A stretch of DNA of 64,000 nucleotides from JAGVSR01 sp963786675 (GCA_963786675.1 CAWAZY010000003.1:992001-1056000), one strand, 5' to 3'; shown: positions 7,174 to 15,484, numbered from the stretch's first letter. Numbers and translations are program-made. Notes: generated by a model not told the origin, from the letters alone.

Positions 7174-7617
7174 TCACTCTGGTGGCGGCTCATGCGCGAT
7201 GGGACAGCCTGAATGCCGTCCCGGCAAATCGCGTGCGACACGCGCAAACATTTCAAGGACCTCAGCGCGCGTCACGTGTTCCAGGCACCCGCGGCTGATT
7301 TCATCCGGACTCCACATCCAGCTCTGGGCCGGATCATGGCGCATGGCCCAGGCCGGGAACATCCGCTCTTCGGCGTCTTCATTCACCAGCACCGCCACGT
7401 CCGTATGCCGATCATCGTGCACGATCCGCCCATAGCGGTGCGTAACGGCCTCGCGCGGCCCCTCAAGCCATTGCACGTAAATGTCTTCACGGCAGATCAA
7501 AGCACCGGTGATCCCGTCGCGCTTGTTATTCTGTTGAGCAGTATTGAGAATGCCCATGAGGGCGAGATCGTCGAAGCCAAACGGCCGGGACGCATAGATC
7601 AGCCGTATGAGCGTCAT
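7174..7617 (-). CDS. BLUF-domain blue-light (FAD) photosensor
   Basis: 147 residues. A BLUF domain occupies about 3-95: Tyr8 (LIRLIYAS), Asn31 (NNKRDGITG) and Gln49 (YVQWLEG) are the flavin hydrogen-bonding triad of the family, and the semi-conserved Trp sits in FPAWAM. No output domain follows, only a helical C-terminal extension of about 50 residues, so it is a short BLUF protein that presumably signals by protein-protein contact. ATG 7617 with GTGGAG upstream is preferred to a longer frame from 7668. No obvious partner gene (GGDEF/EAL, MerR) is adjacent. Confidence 0.9.
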   Translation of the reverse strand: MTLIRLIYASRPFGFDDLALMGILNTAQQNNKRDGITGALICREDIYVQWLEGPREAVTHRYGRIVHDDRHTDVAVLVNEDAEERMFPAWAMRHDPAQSWMWSPDEISRGCLEHVTRAEVLEMFARVARDLPGRHSGCPIAHEPPPE

Positions 7618-7742
7618 TCGCCAGCTCCACGGTCTTCCGTCGGAAATGCGGGTCGGATCGAGCCGCAATTGCTACAGGCTAGCACACCTATCCGGTGAGC
7701 GGGGCTGAAATTGTACTTCGATCAAATTGACTCCTAAAGGCG

Positions 7743-8006
7743 TTACCCCGAACGCCGCACACGCACGGCGCGGATGAGTTCGACGGCGATCCAGAGCGCA
7801 ACGAGTGCCGCGCCGATGGGCAGCGTGGCAATCATGAACCACCCCATCATCCCCATGGTGTAGAGTGTCTGACCCCAGTCCGTGCCACCGATCATGCACG
7901 TGTTGGCAAACCCCTCGTGCAGCCGGCAACCGTGATATTCGGCGATCGCACCGGCCAGTGCTGTCGAGGCGAGTGGCGCGAGGCATACGGCAAGAGCAAG
8001 CCCCAT
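7743..8006 (-). CDS. Small membrane protein, unknown
   Basis: 87 residues. Signal-like N-terminal hydrophobic segment (about 1-20, ending TALAGA), a short external loop with two cysteines (HGCRLHEG and NTCMIGG), and a second membrane helix (about 48-75) followed by a basic tail RAVRVRRSG. The two loop cysteines may form a disulfide. ATG 8006 (TTG at 8009 also possible); the ribosome-binding site is weak. Family not recognised. Confidence 0.6.
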   Translation of the reverse strand: MGLALAVCLAPLASTALAGAIAEYHGCRLHEGFANTCMIGGTDWGQTLYTMGMMGWFMIATLPIGAALVALWIAVELIRAVRVRRSG

Positions 8007-8117
8007 CAAAGACCGGAACCAGAATCATCGCTGCCGCCGCATCCGTGCCGTGGGTTCAGGCCGTACGACCACTGGCGCCCGCCAAACCGGCGCTCACCGC
8101 CCTAATCCTCGTTGATC

Positions 8118-8786
8118 TCAATCTGAATGATCGGCGGCCTCGTTGCCCAGCAACTGGATCACGGTGAAGGCTCCGCGCAATTCGCCGGCTTTGAAGCCGG
8201 TCGCTTGATCCTCAGGATACAATTTTCCGATTTCCGCACTCAATTCCGGCGTCAGGGTTTCGCCATGACACACGAGGCACGGCTGCGCGGCCATCGGAAT
8301 GGCCTTCATGTAGCGAAACATCCGCACGCCATCTTCAAGCACCGTCTCGCTATGCTCAACCTTGGCGGCATCTTCCCCTGCCGCGATGCGGGTCACGAAG
8401 TCCTTGAGGATGCGCGCTTCGAATGCGTCGGGGGCATTGTCGGGATTGCGCACCTTGAGGGCCGTGCGGCCGACCGCAAAATCGTGTGTCTTCGCGGCGT
8501 CTGCGGAAAGGGCCGGGGCAATCGTCTTGCAAACCTGCACGGCGGCAACAGGACCTGAGGACTTCAATGCCGCCGATAGCTGGTCCTTGAGACCCGCGCC
8601 CAAGGCCATGGCAGCCGCACGCGCGGCCTCCGTTCGGGCCTGATCATTTGCCGCCTGGCCGGAATCGCCCGCCATCAGCGGCGCTACCGGAATAGCCACG
8701 AGGCCGGCCATGACGAAGCAGGCCATCAACCGGCGGCCTGCGGCACCAACCGTTCCAAGGGTCACACTCAGTGCGGCTTTGATCAT
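8118..8786 (-). CDS. Exported Tll0287-like (DUF3365) heme-binding domain protein
   Basis: 222 residues. Export signal around 18-40 (cleavage near LMA-GD), then a DUF3365/Tll0287-like domain. A single c-type heme motif CLVCH lies at 170-174, right after a PMAAQ linker as in the family, with an upstream Cys86 (VQVCKTIAP). The family is a PAS-like heme or redox-sensing fold found alone or in histidine kinases and chemoreceptors. Here it stands alone in the periplasm. ATG at 8786, divergent from the acyltransferase gene at 8950. Confidence 0.87.
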   Translation of the reverse strand: MIKAALSVTLGTVGAAGRRLMACFVMAGLVAIPVAPLMAGDSGQAANDQARTEAARAAAMALGAGLKDQLSAALKSSGPVAAVQVCKTIAPALSADAAKTHDFAVGRTALKVRNPDNAPDAFEARILKDFVTRIAAGEDAAKVEHSETVLEDGVRMFRYMKAIPMAAQPCLVCHGETLTPELSAEIGKLYPEDQATGFKAGELRGAFTVIQLLGNEAADHSD

Positions 8787-8949
8787 GAATAGCTCCCACC
8801 TTGCCTTGCCCCATGAATGGGCCTCTTCACCATAACACAGCGGGTCTTCCGCGAAGGACGCGTCACATCAGTTCTTGGATCGGAACTTGCCCCTGAACAT
8901 CATACCCCGCCTTAGGTGTTTCAGAGCGGGACAGGCCGCGTATTGAAAG

Positions 8950-10101
8950 ATGACATTCATGACTTCCCCGACCAGCCCGCTCCGCGTTGCCGAGCCGTAC
9001 CGCGTTGATTGGGTCGATGCCGCTAAAGGTGTCTGTATTCTCCTCGTTGTCATGATGCACGCGACGTTGGGCGTCGAGAAGGCCACCGGCACCCCAACGG
9101 CGCTCGCCGGCTTCATTGCCTGGGCGCAGCCGTTCCGGATGCCCGACTTCTTCCTGATCTCGGGGCTATTCCTCGCCGCGCGGATCGACAAGCCCTGGCC
9201 GCGCTACCTGGATACGAAGGTCGTCCACTTCGCCTACTTTTATGTTCTCTGGTTGAGCGTCCAGTTCGCCACGAAATCCCCCGCGATGATCGCTGAACAT
9301 GGACTTGGGGGAACGCTGTCCAACTTCGGGTTCGCCTTCGTGCAGCCCTGGGGCACGCTCTGGTTCATCTATGTGCTGGCCATCTTCTTTGTGACCGCCA
9401 AACTGCTCCACGCCGTGCCAAAGCCAGCAATTCTGATCGCCGCGGCACTTGTGAACATCGCCATGCCGCACACCGGCTGGCTGCTGGCCGATGAGTTCGC
9501 GTCAAGGTTTGTCTTCTTCTACACTGGCTATTGCGCGGCACCCCTGATCTTCGCTGCCGCCACGTGGGTCGGCAACCGCCCGGCGGCCGCCGTGGGCGCC
9601 GCACTCATCGCCTGGGCCGCGGTCAATTGGCTTCTGGTCCTCAATGGCCTGGCCTTCGTGCCCGGACTCAATCTGATCGTGTCCTATGCCGGGATCGCGG
9701 CGGTCATTGCATTCTGCGTGGTGACGTTGGACACGGCGGCGGGGCGGGCCTTCACGGGCCTCGGCCGTCAATCGCTCGCGGTCTATCTGGCGTTTCCGCT
9801 ATTCATGGGGCCCGCGCGCGTTCTCGCGCTCAAATTCGATGACCTGCTGCCCGGCTGGGGCGTGGCGCTCATCTCCACCGCCGCCGGCGTCATCGGCCCT
9901 CTGATCCTCGCATGGGCTGTGAAGGGGACGTGGCTGTCATTTCTCTTTACCCGCCCAGACGCCGCGCGCCTCACCGCATCCCGCCAGCCCGCCGTTCAAA
10001 CACCCTACCGGGAACGGTTTGCGAAGATCTTGGCACCCGCCCGCGCCGCGACGCTGGCCCATCCGGTCAGCCCGGCGCACGTCCCTCCGACACGGCCTTG
10101 A
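8950..10101 (+). CDS. Acyltransferase-3 family membrane protein
   Basis: 383 residues with about ten membrane helices. The N-terminal RVDWVDAAKGVCILLVVMMH carries the acyltransferase-3 signature Asp followed by the membrane histidine, and FRMPDFFLISGLFLA is the second conserved block. Such proteins O-acetylate or succinylate exopolysaccharide, lipopolysaccharide or glucans. The last 55 residues are a Pro/Ala/Arg-rich cytoplasmic tail. The exopolysaccharide locus is 15 kb away, so the substrate is unknown. Start at 8950, or 8959 (second Met); no clear Shine-Dalgarno separates them. Confidence 0.88.
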   Translation: MTFMTSPTSPLRVAEPYRVDWVDAAKGVCILLVVMMHATLGVEKATGTPTALAGFIAWAQPFRMPDFFLISGLFLAARIDKPWPRYLDTKVVHFAYFYVLWLSVQFATKSPAMIAEHGLGGTLSNFGFAFVQPWGTLWFIYVLAIFFVTAKLLHAVPKPAILIAAALVNIAMPHTGWLLADEFASRFVFFYTGYCAAPLIFAAATWVGNRPAAAVGAALIAWAAVNWLLVLNGLAFVPGLNLIVSYAGIAAVIAFCVVTLDTAAGRAFTGLGRQSLAVYLAFPLFMGPARVLALKFDDLLPGWGVALISTAAGVIGPLILAWAVKGTWLSFLFTRPDAARLTASRQPAVQTPYRERFAKILAPARAATLAHPVSPAHVPPTRP

Positions 10102-10132
10102 GAGCCGCAAGGCCCTCGTCGTAGTCGGCGCC

Positions 10133-10864
10133 TTAAACGCTGACCGGTTCGACGGCCGCGAATGGGCGCAGGTCGACGGGCGTGAACCACTGTGAGCGGC
10201 GGCGGCCATCCTCGTCGAAATAGATGACACGTGTCGTATCGTCGGAAAAATCGACCGTCTCGACGAGGCCGATGGCGCGGCCCGAAAAGCGCATCGGCCG
10301 CGCGGCGTTGGACGCCTCATGGCCGATGATCTCGACGAGTTCGCCCTTCTTCCAGGTGATCTTCGCATCCGCCAGACGGCGCCCCTCGTCGCGCAGCATC
10401 CGCACGACGTCCTGGAGAGGCGCATCCGGTGCGATCCGGCGGCGGCGCTCGGCGGCAGGCTCATCGTCGCGGTTGTTCCAACGCTGGGTGTGCGCCTCGG
10501 TCCAAGGCTCGAAGGCTGCATGATCGACGGCGTGAATGGTCATCGAGTCCCCGCAGAAGTGGGCGACCCGCATCGTGTATTTGTTCAAAAAGCGGTTGCT
10601 GCCCGGCTCGCTGTCACGATCGGTCACTGGTGTGTCGAAGACCTCCACCACAACGTGCAGCTTGCCGGCACCCTTCACGTCCATGCCGGGCCGGACGGTC
10701 ACTGCATCTCCCGTCTGATACGGACATTTGCTCGCGACACGGCGCGCCATGTCGCCCAGAGCTTCGAATTGCTTTTCGAGCGGAACGCCGGTGCCGCCGT
10801 CCGCACCGCCGGCTTCGCCGGACCGTGAGCCTCCAGACAACAGGGCCTCCAGAAACGCTGTCAT
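10133..10864 (-). CDS. Conserved protein of unknown function
   Basis: 243 residues, soluble, mixed charge, no signal peptide or membrane helix. A Gly/Ser-rich N-terminus (SGGSRSGEAGGADGG) precedes a domain with CPYQTGDAVTVRPG (about 51-64), a central AHFCGDSMTIHAVDHAAFEPW, and C-terminal ITWKKGELVEIIGH and FDEDGRRRSQWFTPVDLRPF. The two 'K-x-G-(D/E)-x-V' segments look like small beta-barrel strands, perhaps two KOW- or SH3-like units. ATG 10864 has AAAGGATGG upstream. I do not recognise the family. Confidence 0.6.
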   Translation of the reverse strand: MTAFLEALLSGGSRSGEAGGADGGTGVPLEKQFEALGDMARRVASKCPYQTGDAVTVRPGMDVKGAGKLHVVVEVFDTPVTDRDSEPGSNRFLNKYTMRVAHFCGDSMTIHAVDHAAFEPWTEAHTQRWNNRDDEPAAERRRRIAPDAPLQDVVRMLRDEGRRLADAKITWKKGELVEIIGHEASNAARPMRFSGRAIGLVETVDFSDDTTRVIYFDEDGRRRSQWFTPVDLRPFAAVEPVSV

Positions 10865-11089
10865 AAATCCATCCTTTCGCGGCGCAGGCACTCCTGCGCG
10901 AACATCCCAGACGGGACGCCGAGCGGCGCGCACTTTGAGCCGTGGTCATTGAGTTGGGTGGGCCGGTCAGGTGAGCCCACGCGCGATCGAACCGCTTAGC
11001 ATCGGATGGGATGTCGGCTAAGATATGATCGCTTTGTGGAAATGCCGCTACGGGGGCAATTGGATGCAGGCTGTGGCCTCAGGGAGACA

Positions 11090-11536
11090 ATGGACGGGAA
11101 GGACCGGCCCCCAGCCGCGCTCCAAATGCACGCCTCCATGACGGCTGGTCGGGTGTATCCCCGCAACCTTCCCGCGGTGGCTTCGGCGTTTGTCATCGCG
11201 GCTGTGCTCACGGGATGCGGCGGAACATCGGGCATTCCCGGTCTGCCCGAAGCAGAGTTCAACCAAGCGTTCGCCGCTGGACTGGACGTGGCCGCCGCCG
11301 AGCGGTGCGGCACCCAGGTGGATGCGGGTCTCGTGCGCCACAATCTTGTCGAGACAGTCAAACGGCGCGGACTTTCGGGCAATCAGGCCGAGAAATCCGG
11401 CTTGGCCTTTGACAAAACGCGCAATGAATACAGCGCAAAGCTGGCCAAGGATCCGGCCTACTGCGTGCGCGCCTACGCCGACGCCCAGGACCGCCTCGCG
11501 CGCTATCAGAAAGGTGACTTTCCAGATCCCCCATGA
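11090..11536 (+). CDS. Small lipoprotein with two mature cysteines
   Basis: 148 residues from ATG 11090. Hydrophobic segment AVASAFVIAAVLTGCGG contains a lipobox (LTGC). The mature helical part has two more cysteines (AERCGTQ, AYCVRAYAD) about 58 residues apart. Start is uncertain: 11090 has AGGGAGACA directly upstream but gives a long n-region; 11129 and 11138 give ordinary signal peptides without a ribosome-binding site. The mature layout (GLDVAAAERC ... 58 residues ... C) is loosely reminiscent of the paralogous pair at 13066 and 13572. Function unknown. Confidence 0.62.
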   Translation: MDGKDRPPAALQMHASMTAGRVYPRNLPAVASAFVIAAVLTGCGGTSGIPGLPEAEFNQAFAAGLDVAAAERCGTQVDAGLVRHNLVETVKRRGLSGNQAEKSGLAFDKTRNEYSAKLAKDPAYCVRAYADAQDRLARYQKGDFPDPP

Positions 11537-11648
11537 TCAACTTTCCCGGCGGGCCAGGAATGGTCATACTTGAATGATGGTTCTTAAACGTCCGTGACGC
11601 CGCATTTAGCGGCCCGGAAATGCGATACCCGCTTTGGAGATGCGACCC

Positions 11649-12050
11649 ATGATCCGCGCTGCCTTGAACTCACATTCCGCCAGCGTCCGTATGGTTCGCA
11701 AGGCTCTGGGCCCCCTGACCCTAGGTTTGGCGATCGCCATTGCCGCAAACGGTACTGCCTCGGCCGCCGAGGAGTTTGCAGGCACGTGGGCTGCTGATCT
11801 GGCCAACTGCAAAACGCCGCAGAGTCGCCAGGATGCCCCGCTGATCCTGTCCGCCAAGGGCTACGATCAGCACGAAACCCATTGCAAGTTCTCAGGGCTG
11901 AAGCCGGCCGGTGCCGGGGAATGGACGGCGGCCGCGCAGTGCTCGGTCGAAGGCGACACACATTCCTTTGACGTGCGCCTCACCTTATCAGGCCAAACGT
12001 TGACGCTGTCCGAGGATGGTGGCGGGCGCGATCTGTTGCGCTGCCCCTGA
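11649..12050 (+). CDS. Small exported protein, unknown
   Basis: 133 residues. Signal peptide with hydrophobic core LGPLTLGLAIAIAANG and cleavage at ASA-AE. The mature 88 residues begin FAGTWAADLANCKTP, read like a small beta-barrel (GTW start, alternating strands, LTLSEDGGG) and contain four cysteines (NCKTP, HCKFSG, QCSVEG, LRCP) that could form two disulfides. The GTW beginning resembles lipocalin-like domains, but that is only a resemblance. ATG 11649 has GGAG 9 nt upstream; ATG 11640 overlaps that site. Confidence 0.65.
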   Translation: MIRAALNSHSASVRMVRKALGPLTLGLAIAIAANGTASAAEEFAGTWAADLANCKTPQSRQDAPLILSAKGYDQHETHCKFSGLKPAGAGEWTAAAQCSVEGDTHSFDVRLTLSGQTLTLSEDGGGRDLLRCP

Positions 12051-12165
12051 TTTGAAACCACACGCTGCCTAACGTCGTATCCTGGTGATTGCCGGCGGCG
12101 CGGCCGTTTCGGCTGGCCGCCCGCGCAACGGCGGCCGAATACCATTCCGCCCCTTCCGTCCGAAA

Positions 12166-12185
12166 TCAGTTCCAAGAGGAACTGA
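12166..12185. promoter_or_regulatory. 8-4-8 perfect palindrome containing GTTCC-N4-GGAAC
   Basis: TCAGTTCC (12166-12173), AAGA, GGAACTGA (12178-12185): exact dyad. Its core GTTCC-N4-GGAAC at 12169-12182 has the same architecture as sites at 35455, 36426 and 37526. It sits 97 bp upstream of the Crp/Fnr-family start at 12279, suggesting an operator. Confidence 0.5.
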
Positions 12186-12278
12186 AACGGAAACCATTTC
12201 GCAATCTAATGCATTAAGTCACTGCGACGTATGCGATTTGTGACTTGAATAAGGCAATAGCGGCACCCAGGTTGCGCT

Positions 12279-12968
12279 ATGTTGTATGGAGTATCGGGTA
12301 TCATGCTGGCCGCCACCGGGCAGTTGGATCATGGCAGTGACCTCGGGTGCGCCACCTTGGACACGGGGGCGGACAACGTGCGCCGCTTTGCGCATGGCGC
12401 GCATCTGTTCAGTGGCGGAGACCGGCGGACGGCTCGGTTCCGGATACTGGACGGCGCCGTCTGCCACTATATCGTCTGGCCCGACGGTCACCACGAAGTC
12501 CTGGAGTTTCTCTATCCTGGCGATGTTGTCGGACTTGGCAGCCTTGCCGAGCATGTCTCCACCGCGCAGGCGATGGTCGACACGCGGGCCGTGGCGCTGA
12601 CCGACGCTGAATTCAATACGTTACTCGCCAAGGACGCTGCACTTGCCACCCGCGCATCCGCCGCCGCCGACCGCGAATTCGCGTATGTCCGCCGCCGCGC
12701 CTTGGGAAATGGAAGCAGGTCGCCCAAGCAGCGCATTGCCGCTTACCTTCTCGCCGCCAGTTCGCAGGCCTGCCGGCTCGGTGAGCAGCTGCACGTCGGC
12801 ATCGCGACCCATGACCGGGTGGCGCTGGCGAACCTTCTCGAAATTCCTGTTGCCGCCGTGGAGTTCGCCTTAGAAGCTCTCGCGCACGATGGCGCAATCC
12901 GGATCGCACCGGACGGTGTGATCATTACCGATATGCGCCAGCTCGAAGTTCTTACGGGGTCTGCGTAA
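12279..12968 (+). CDS. Crp/Fnr-family transcriptional regulator
   Basis: 229 residues. A cyclic-nucleotide-binding-type beta-roll (about 32-110, FSGGDRRTARFRILDGAV, then FLYPGDVVGLGSL) is followed by a long helix and a winged-helix domain (about 150-225) with THDRVALANLLEIPVAAVEF as the helix-turn-helix. The N-terminal FNR cysteine cluster is absent (one Cys near residue 24), so it is closer to FixK-like or other redox-independent members. Start at 12279 or 12303 (MLAATG, GGAG 12 nt upstream). An upstream dyad may be an autoregulatory or foreign operator. Target genes unknown. Confidence 0.88.
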   Translation: MLYGVSGIMLAATGQLDHGSDLGCATLDTGADNVRRFAHGAHLFSGGDRRTARFRILDGAVCHYIVWPDGHHEVLEFLYPGDVVGLGSLAEHVSTAQAMVDTRAVALTDAEFNTLLAKDAALATRASAAADREFAYVRRRALGNGSRSPKQRIAAYLLAASSQACRLGEQLHVGIATHDRVALANLLEIPVAAVEFALEALAHDGAIRIAPDGVIITDMRQLEVLTGSA

Positions 12969-13065
12969 CGTGTCCGCCTGATGGGTTAGGTCCCGGCCGC
13001 CGGATTAGATGGCAGCGCAAGCCCACTGATGGCGCGTAGGGGCAACAGGTGATACGAAGCACCCC

Positions 13066-13491
13066 ATGAACCTTTGGCTCGCCGTCTTCCTCCTCTCCAG
13101 TATCATTGGACTGCCCGCATCCGCGGCCGATGCACCCGCTTTGCAGCCAAATATTTCCGTCAAAGACCAGGGCGCGCGGCACGGGCAGGCGATCGCCGCC
13201 GCACGAATTTGCCCGGGCGCGCGCCGGACGGCCAAAGCCGAAACCCTCGGAAATGCCCTGACACCGGACGACCGCGCCGTGTTCGATCGGGAGAGCGCCG
13301 TCATCGTCGCCGCCTGGGAGAAGGCCTTTTCCTGCACCGACGTCGATCCGGCCCAGACCCGGGAGATCAACGGCTGCCGGAAGTCGAAGATCTTGAGCTG
13401 TACCTCGGCCTGGCGGGAAATCGGGCCGGAGGGCGCGGACCTTCCGGGGCTGCTCGACTTCAAGCCCGGCACTGACGACGACCAGCCCTGA
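13066..13491 (+). CDS. Exported Cys-rich protein, first of a tandem paralogous pair
   Basis: 141 residues. Signal peptide MNLWLAVFLLSSIIGLPASA, then a mainly helical mature part: ARHGQAIAAARIC, TAKAETLG, ESAVIVAAWEKAFSC, GCRKSKILSC, AWREIGPEG. The same order of motifs and cysteines recurs in the next gene (13572-14006), so the two are diverged tandem duplicates. Four cysteines (two probable disulfides) fit a periplasmic role. Function unknown; family not recognised. It ends about 80 bp before the second copy's start. Confidence 0.68.
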   Translation: MNLWLAVFLLSSIIGLPASAADAPALQPNISVKDQGARHGQAIAAARICPGARRTAKAETLGNALTPDDRAVFDRESAVIVAAWEKAFSCTDVDPAQTREINGCRKSKILSCTSAWREIGPEGADLPGLLDFKPGTDDDQP

Positions 13492-13510
13492 CCTGATCTC
13501 TAGCAGTCCA

Positions 13511-13541
13511 TTGACCCGAACGTGCGCCACGCCCGTATAAT
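13511..13541 (+). promoter_or_regulatory. Sigma-70-type promoter candidate for the second paralogue
   Basis: TTGACC at 13511-13516 and a perfect TATAAT at 13536-13541, spacer 19 bases (longer than the optimal 17). It lies 30 bp upstream of the start codon at 13572, which would give a very short leader containing the GGGAG ribosome-binding site. Confidence 0.45.
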
Positions 13542-13571
13542 CCCGGTCATATAAAATGGGAGAAACCATCC

Positions 13572-14006
13572 ATGATCCGCACACGTCATGCCGTCATTCA
13601 AACAGTCTTGCTGCTGGGTCTGTTCATCCTCGCCCCCGCGTCCGCGTTTGCCGGTGACGCCGTGGTGGCTCGTCCGGCGGCCAAACTGGTGGAACTGACG
13701 AACCCGCGCGAAGCTGGAATTCGCTACGGGCAAGCTGCGGGAATGGCGGCCGTCTGCATCAACATCAAGCCGACATCCAAGGCAGAAAACCTAGCCACTT
13801 CATTTTCCGGCAAGGATCTGGAGATGTTCAAACTCCAGGCTGAAACGGTGTTGAAGTCTTGGAAGAAGACCCTTGCGTGTGCGCACACGTCCGACCCAAA
13901 TCCCTGCCGCCTCGTGCATCAGATGAGTTGCCGCGAAGCCTACCGGGAGATCGGCCCTAGGGGGACCGTCGCACCCGATCTCGTCGAAGTGGCCACCGCA
14001 CCTTGA
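13572..14006 (+). CDS. Exported Cys-rich protein, second of a tandem paralogous pair
   Basis: 144 residues. Signal peptide (hydrophobic about 9-25, cleavage at AFA-GD). The mature part matches the preceding protein: G-x-R-x-G-Q-A, then C, T-x-K-A-E-x-L, V-x-x-x-W-x-K, three further cysteines, and the closing A-x-R-E-I-G-P-x-G-x-x-x-P-x-L. GGGAGAAACC precedes ATG 13572 and a TATAAT-containing promoter lies just upstream, so it can be expressed independently of its twin. Function unknown. Confidence 0.7.
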   Translation: MIRTRHAVIQTVLLLGLFILAPASAFAGDAVVARPAAKLVELTNPREAGIRYGQAAGMAAVCINIKPTSKAENLATSFSGKDLEMFKLQAETVLKSWKKTLACAHTSDPNPCRLVHQMSCREAYREIGPRGTVAPDLVEVATAP

Positions 14007-14274
14007 AGCCCGGATGCGGTCCGTGACGTTCAACCACCACGCTCCGTCCAGCCGAAACCGGCCGCGACCGTGCGGCCATCATGGCCTGTGGTGTGATGGC
14101 GTGACCGACAACCGCTGGCGACGATGGTCCGCCCCGAAGTGAGGTGCTTGGTCCCGAGGACGAGGCCGCACGCTAGACCGTTGCCCACTCCGGCGCACCG
14201 AAGCGTTGGAAAGGCTTTGCCACATCCGGCTGCCCGGGGCAGTGTCGGGCCGCAGGGGACACCGGGAGATGAAA

Positions 14275-14676
14275 ATGAAGGACGCTGGCGACTTGCAGCC
14301 CGGCCTGATCGGCCGCACGGAATTGACTGTGGAGGCCGACCATACGGCGGCCCATGTCGGGAGCGGATGCGAAGAGGTCCTCGCCACCCCCGTGATGATT
14401 GCCTTGATGGAAGCCGCCGCGGTCGATTGCGTCGAGCATCTTCTCGAACCCGGTCAAACCAGCCTCGGCATTCACATTAACGTCGACCACACGGCCGCGT
14501 CACCGGTTGGTGCGGATGTGCGCGCGAAAGCAGAATTATCGTCCATCGATGGCCGGCGTCTCACCTTCGATGTGCGGGCCTTCGAGGGCGATCATCTGAT
14601 CGGTTCGGGGACCCACGTCCGGGCAATCGTCTCCGTGGCGGACTTCCGCCGCAAGCTCGCCGAGCGGCCGTCCTAA
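14275..14676 (+). CDS. FlK-type hot-dog acyl-CoA thioesterase
   Basis: 133 residues, single hot-dog fold. Thr38 (ATPVMIALMEAAA), Glu46 and His72 (GIHINVDHTAASPVG) reproduce the Thr-Glu-His triad of fluoroacetyl-CoA thioesterase FlK (T42/E50/H76) with identical spacing (8 and 26 residues); GSGTHVRAIV is the conserved C-terminal strand. Most genomic members are general acyl-CoA thioesterases, so fluoroacetate is not implied. ATG 14275 has GGGAG 6 nt upstream; ATG 14269 overlaps that site. It precedes the DUF6629 gene by 112 bp, same strand. Confidence 0.85.
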   Translation: MKDAGDLQPGLIGRTELTVEADHTAAHVGSGCEEVLATPVMIALMEAAAVDCVEHLLEPGQTSLGIHINVDHTAASPVGADVRAKAELSSIDGRRLTFDVRAFEGDHLIGSGTHVRAIVSVADFRRKLAERPS

Positions 14677-14788
14677 GCCTTGCGCGCTGCGACCGGCGGT
14701 AGGTGGCATGGGGCACCTTGCCTGGGTAGGCGACACCTTGCATGATGGCAACGCACAAGCGGTGCGGCGATCGGAAAGGACCTTAACC

Positions 14789-15451
14789 ATGTGCTTTTCC
14801 GCGCCAGCCAGCTTCGCAGCCGCGGCGGTGGCCGGGATCGCGGGCCTCGTGGCCGTTGCGCGCGTGCGGGAGCGACGTCAGGTTCCACTGGCTGCCATGC
14901 CGCTCTTCTTCGCGGGCCAGCAGGTCCTAGAAGGGCTGCTCTGGCTTAACCTGCCCCACGCACCGCAAGACCCCGAAGCGACGCTTCTCATCCAGACGTT
15001 CCTTTTCTTCGCGCTCATCTTCTGGCCGCTGTATGCGCCGCTCGCGGCACTGAGCCTGGAAACGATCCCGATGCGGCGCCGTCTCATTGGCCTGTGTGCG
15101 ATCGCCGGCGTGGCGGTTGCTGCATATTTCATGATTTCGCTGGCTCAATCGCCGCGCACGGCCGTCATAGCCGGCGGCCATATCGTCTACAGCGCCGACC
15201 CCGCGCTGCCAGCGGCCATGCTCGTCCTCTACCCCGTGGCCACGTGCCTGGCGCTGCTGCTCTCGTCACACCGCTACGTGGCTCTCCTCGGCGGCATCGT
15301 GTTCATCGGTTCGATGGTCGCTTATTTCGTGTATTGGAACGCGTTCACGTCGGTCTGGTGCTTCTTCGCCGCCGCCGCGAGCGGCGTGATCGTCCTGATG
15401 TTCGAGGCGCAACGGCGCAGCGCCGCGGCACGCGACACAGCTCGCATCTGA
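14789..15451 (+). CDS. DUF6629-family integral membrane protein
   Basis: 220 residues with about seven membrane helices. The N-terminal MCFSAPASFAAAAVAGIAGL is the hallmark of DUF6629 proteins, as is FFAGQQVLEGLLWL with its Gln-Gln/Glu in the second helix. Function of the family is unknown; the conserved polar residues inside helices suggest a transporter or sensor. ATG 14789 has AAAGGA 9 nt upstream, and an earlier in-frame GTG-type start is not needed. Convergent with ribA, 33 bp gap. Confidence 0.85.
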   Translation: MCFSAPASFAAAAVAGIAGLVAVARVRERRQVPLAAMPLFFAGQQVLEGLLWLNLPHAPQDPEATLLIQTFLFFALIFWPLYAPLAALSLETIPMRRRLIGLCAIAGVAVAAYFMISLAQSPRTAVIAGGHIVYSADPALPAAMLVLYPVATCLALLLSSHRYVALLGGIVFIGSMVAYFVYWNAFTSVWCFFAAAASGVIVLMFEAQRRSAAARDTARI

Positions 15452-15484
15452 TCATGCGAGGACGTTGTCTGCCCGGCGAAAGGC

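Noticed and set aside
14060..14077. GGCCGC/GCGGCC hairpin after the second Cys-rich paralogue
   Set aside because: Only a 6-bp stem and no U-run; too weak to call a terminator in GC-rich DNA.
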